NCBI GenBank assembly: GCA_014898415.1
Contig: RCTD01000005.1
Location: 1,674,001 to 1,738,000, forward strand
From: Stromatinia cepivora
Taxonomy: Eukaryota > Ascomycota > Leotiomycetes > Helotiales > Sclerotiniaceae
Reading direction: 5' to 3'
DNA length: 64,000 nt
The notes beneath the pieces are model-generated. The model was not told where the DNA came from, made no database searches, and worked only from the letters and a program-made list of their open reading frames with translations. Positions 61,956 to 64,000 of the stretch are shown here, in pieces (the stretch's first letter is position 1; each line of letters opens with the position of its first letter). The translations under genes were made by a program, and so were the position numbers.

Positions 61956-63098
61956 TTAACACTTGACACCAGTTGGGAGACCTGCGCACTTGGTGGAGGT
62001 CTTACCACCAGTAACGTTAACATCCCAAGTCCAGCCAGAGCACTTGGCGCAGAGAACGTAAACGTTGGTAGCGGAGGATGTGACGGTACCGTGAACGTTG
62101 GAGAGAGTGACACCAGTGATGGGAACACCGGCGGTTGGCTTTCCAGTTGGGGAACCGTTCTGGTAATCTTGCTCGATGACAACACCGTAGGAGGTGATAC
62201 CGGAGAGGGTGATGTCCTTGTAGGTAACGCCGGAAACGGATCCAGTGGCACCGGAAACGGTCTTGATGCGGACACCGTTGGCTGAGTTCTTGACAGTGGA
62301 GGATTCAATGGTAACGTCAGAGACAACGTTGTCGGAACGTCCACCGACGGATCCGATGGAGAGACCGTGACCGCCGGAGCAGATTCCACCGGTGAAGGTG
62401 ATACTAGTACCGGAGTTGATAGCGAGACAGTCATCTTGGTTTTGAACGTTGGCGCCGGAGATGATGATATCAGAGGAAGAACCAATATCGAAAGCATCGG
62501 TGTTGTGTCCGAGGGAGTTACCAGCCGAGTTGTCGATGGTGATGCCGGAGAGAGTAAGACCAGAGGCACCGTTGATGGAGAAAGTTTGGACTGGGGAGTT
62601 CAAGATTTTGATGTTGTTGATGGAGGACTTGCCCTTCAAGGAGTGAGCGTAGAAGAACTTTGGCTTAGTCTTTCCACCATTGGAACCCTTGCCATCCCAG
62701 TACTTGGCTCCTTGACCATCGAGAACGCTTCCGGAGGCACCGGTAACAGTGATGTCAGTTCCGGAGACGGAGACGAGAGGGCCAGACCATTCTTCGAAAC
62801 CGAAGGTGGTGGTACCCTGGAAGATGACATGAGTACCAGAGTTGAGGCCTGTCAAGTCAAGAGTGGTACCGGAAGGAACGGTGAGACCGCTGAGGACGAT
62901 GGTGGCGCAGGAAGTCTTGGACTTGGCGGCGGCAGCCGCACCGTTGGCTCCGGAGAAGGTGCAGGAGCCAGCCCTCTTCTCGACAGCTGCGAGAGCATCG
63001 GCAGCGTTTGGTGCAGCAGTTGGTGCTGGTGCTGGAATGGCAGATACGGCTGCGCCCAGCGCAAGGAGGCTCAAGGCCGAGGAAAGAATTTGAACCAT
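61956..63098 (-). CDS. pg1: secreted endopolygalacturonase, GH28
   Basis: Cuts alpha-1,4-galacturonan inside pectin and is secreted during plant tissue maceration. One exon, 380 residues, no intron. Signal peptide about 1-20 ([20 protein letters not shown]). A short propeptide ends in a Kex2-type Lys-Arg at 41-42, leaving mature AGSCTF. Catalytic and binding residues of GH28 are all present: NTD at 199-201, DD at 222-223, GHG at 243-245 and RIK at 277-279. The cysteines (46, 64, 224, 240, 350, 353, 371, 380) match the conserved disulphides. The right-handed beta-helix repeats (SGITID, SDVTIES) are clear. The sequence resembles the PG1 enzymes of Botrytis and Sclerotinia; I assign the symbol by similarity to that group. 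Codon use is strongly biased to C-ending and optimal codons, as in highly expressed fungal genes. Confidence 0.96.
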   Translation of the reverse strand: MVQILSSALSLLALGAAVSAIPAPAPTAAPNAADALAAVEKRAGSCTFSGANGAAAAAKSKTSCATIVLSGLTVPSGTTLDLTGLNSGTHVIFQGTTTFGFEEWSGPLVSVSGTDITVTGASGSVLDGQGAKYWDGKGSNGGKTKPKFFYAHSLKGKSSINNIKILNSPVQTFSINGASGLTLSGITIDNSAGNSLGHNTDAFDIGSSSDIIISGANVQNQDDCLAINSGTSITFTGGICSGGHGLSIGSVGGRSDNVVSDVTIESSTVKNSANGVRIKTVSGATGSVSGVTYKDITLSGITSYGVVIEQDYQNGSPTGKPTAGVPITGVTLSNVHGTVTSSATNVYVLCAKCSGWTWDVNVTGGKTSTKCAGLPTGVKC

Positions 63099-63210
63099 AT
63101 TGGCTAGTATTGTTTTGTTTAAAGGAATGTAAAGAGTGAATGTACTAGACAGTATGGAAAAGAATGTAAGTGATGATGAGATGAGGAAAGAAAAGAAGGT
63201 ATTGGAAGCT

Positions 63211-63219
63211 TCTTATATA
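63211..63219 (-). promoter_or_regulatory. TATA box candidate of pg1
   Basis: TATATAAGA on the minus strand about 115 bp before the start codon, in a region with pyrimidine-rich leader sequence after it. Spacing is plausible for a highly expressed fungal gene. Confidence 0.45.
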
Positions 63220-63372
63220 TGTGAAGACAAGATTGAAATTTGGGGAAGATTTAAAGTGGGATACCGTTGAATCGCACCGCCAGCTGTTTGTTCCACATGT
63301 CGACAACGGTAAACCGCACAGCCTAACCAACAATGAACCAAAGTACGGAGTATTGATATTAATTGTGGGTGG

Positions 63373-63378
63373 CCCCAC
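63373..63378 (-). promoter_or_regulatory. possible CreA-type site upstream of pg1
   Basis: GTGGGG on the minus strand fits the SYGGRG consensus of the carbon-repression factor CreA, which controls many fungal pectinase genes. A hexamer like this occurs often by chance. Confidence 0.2.
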
Positions 63379-63414
63379 TCTAGCTTTATTCGAAGGTATT
63401 CACGGTATAATAGG

Positions 63415-63650
63415 CGAACTTCATTATACAATAGAAATTCATTTTGTGTCAACGAGAATATATGTAATAATTTATATGATAATATTATCAGAATTATTAT
63501 TGATATATTTCAAAATGATATTGATAGATTATTTGAAGTATATGTATTATTATTGTTGTCAAAATCCTATTAAATTTTCTACTATTATAACTCGAATATG
63601 GAAAATAAATGGTTTATGGATTCGAAGAATTAAACTCATTTTCAAACCTC
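63415..63650. other. A+T-rich patch in the pg1 upstream region
   Basis: About 235 bp of conspicuously A+T-rich sequence in otherwise balanced DNA. It could be the remnant of an old RIP-mutated insertion; no LTR or inverted repeat of the island is recognisable in it. Confidence 0.35.
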
Positions 63651-63947
63651 CTTGAGTTTGCACCAAATGAATACATGTTGAGTTTTCTGATATTGAGTTC
63701 CTTTATTTGAACAATTTGGGTAGTAATGAACATTGTGAGTACAAAGAAATACAAGTTACTGTAGAGTACTGAATAGCCATGTCATTTTCAGATGGGGCAC
63801 CACCCACCCATAAAACCTCTTCTGATTGGTCATAAGTAATACGCGATGCTAAGGGTGGGGTAGTTCCAGGGATTCTTCCGATCCAAGCCTTACGAAACCC
63901 TACGAAAAAGCTTTAATCCAATACACAACTTTAAAAGAATAAATAAA

Positions 63948-64000
63948 ATGATCGGAAAAGTAATGATTCGATTGAGACAATTGAGAGCTTTCAGAATCTG
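63948..64000 (+). CDS. possible start of a plus-strand gene, cut by the window end
   Basis: An ATG preceded by AAATAAA opens a frame MIGKVMIRLRQLRAFRI that runs to the edge. The Arg-rich, acid-free start resembles a mitochondrial presequence. A CCAAT box in inverted orientation (GATTGG, about 63820) lies upstream. Only 17 codons are visible, so it is a guess. Confidence 0.3.
   Translation, partial: MIGKVMIRLRQLRAFRI

Noticed and set aside
61901..62569. 222-codon minus-strand frame overlapping pg1
   Set aside because: Out-of-frame reading of the same strand, a Pro/Ser/Thr-rich shadow.
62367..63107. 246-codon plus-strand open frame over the polygalacturonase gene
   Set aside because: It is the antisense shadow of the strongly biased pg1 coding sequence; the minus frame has signal peptide, Kex2 site and all GH28 catalytic residues.

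Overview
The window is nuclear DNA of a filamentous ascomycete. The genes have short introns with GT...AG ends and branch motifs. The gene set (a secreted phytase-like esterase, exportin CRM1, alanine-glyoxylate aminotransferase, a DUF1279 mitochondrial protein and a secreted endopolygalacturonase of the acidic PG1 type) together with A+T-soaked repeats typical of repeat-induced point mutation (RIP) fits a necrotrophic leotiomycete such as Botrytis, Sclerotinia or relatives. I cannot name the species from sequence alone.

Layout. 1-1538 holds the 5' part of a minus-strand phytase-like gene that runs off the left edge. 2099-49912 is one very A+T-rich island of about 47.8 kb. Both ends carry a 58-bp inverted repeat, flanked outside by TA on each side. 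50562-54312 is a nine-exon CRM1/exportin-1 gene; 57879-59169 a three-exon alanine-glyoxylate aminotransferase; 59933-60986 a two-exon DUF1279 protein; 61956-63098 an intronless endopolygalacturonase. All five genes lie on the minus strand. A possible plus-strand gene starts at 63948 and leaves the window.

Inside the island I could rebuild a nest of LTR retroelements from matching LTRs and 5-bp target-site duplications (TSDs). A degenerate terminal-inverted-repeat element of about 5.8 kb (arms 2099-7510 and 47712-49912) contains a Ty3/gypsy chromovirus, G1 (7511-47706). G1 is split by six insertions: a Ty1/copia element (7869-14700), a gag-only short LTR element (15479-17036), a 2.5-kb non-autonomous LTR element rich in minisatellites (19144-21649), and three further copies of the same gypsy family (G2 22293-29334 plus; G3 30740-39461 minus; G4 39805-46858 minus). 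A second gag-only element (30819-32493) sits inside an LTR of G3. A third (3823-5497) and a solo LTR of another family (48456-48639) sit in the outer arms.

Every retroelement reading frame is broken by stop codons, and the differences between copies that I inspected are mostly C-to-T and G-to-A changes, as expected of RIP. G2 and G4 still read through long parts of gag, protease, reverse transcriptase, RNase H, integrase and chromodomain. The gag-only family (three copies, 150-bp LTRs, 1675 bp when full length) looks like a fungal counterpart of the TR-GAG class and is, with the inverted-repeat frame of the island, the least ordinary thing here. I found no captain recombinase, intact cargo gene, tRNA, rRNA or CRISPR array.
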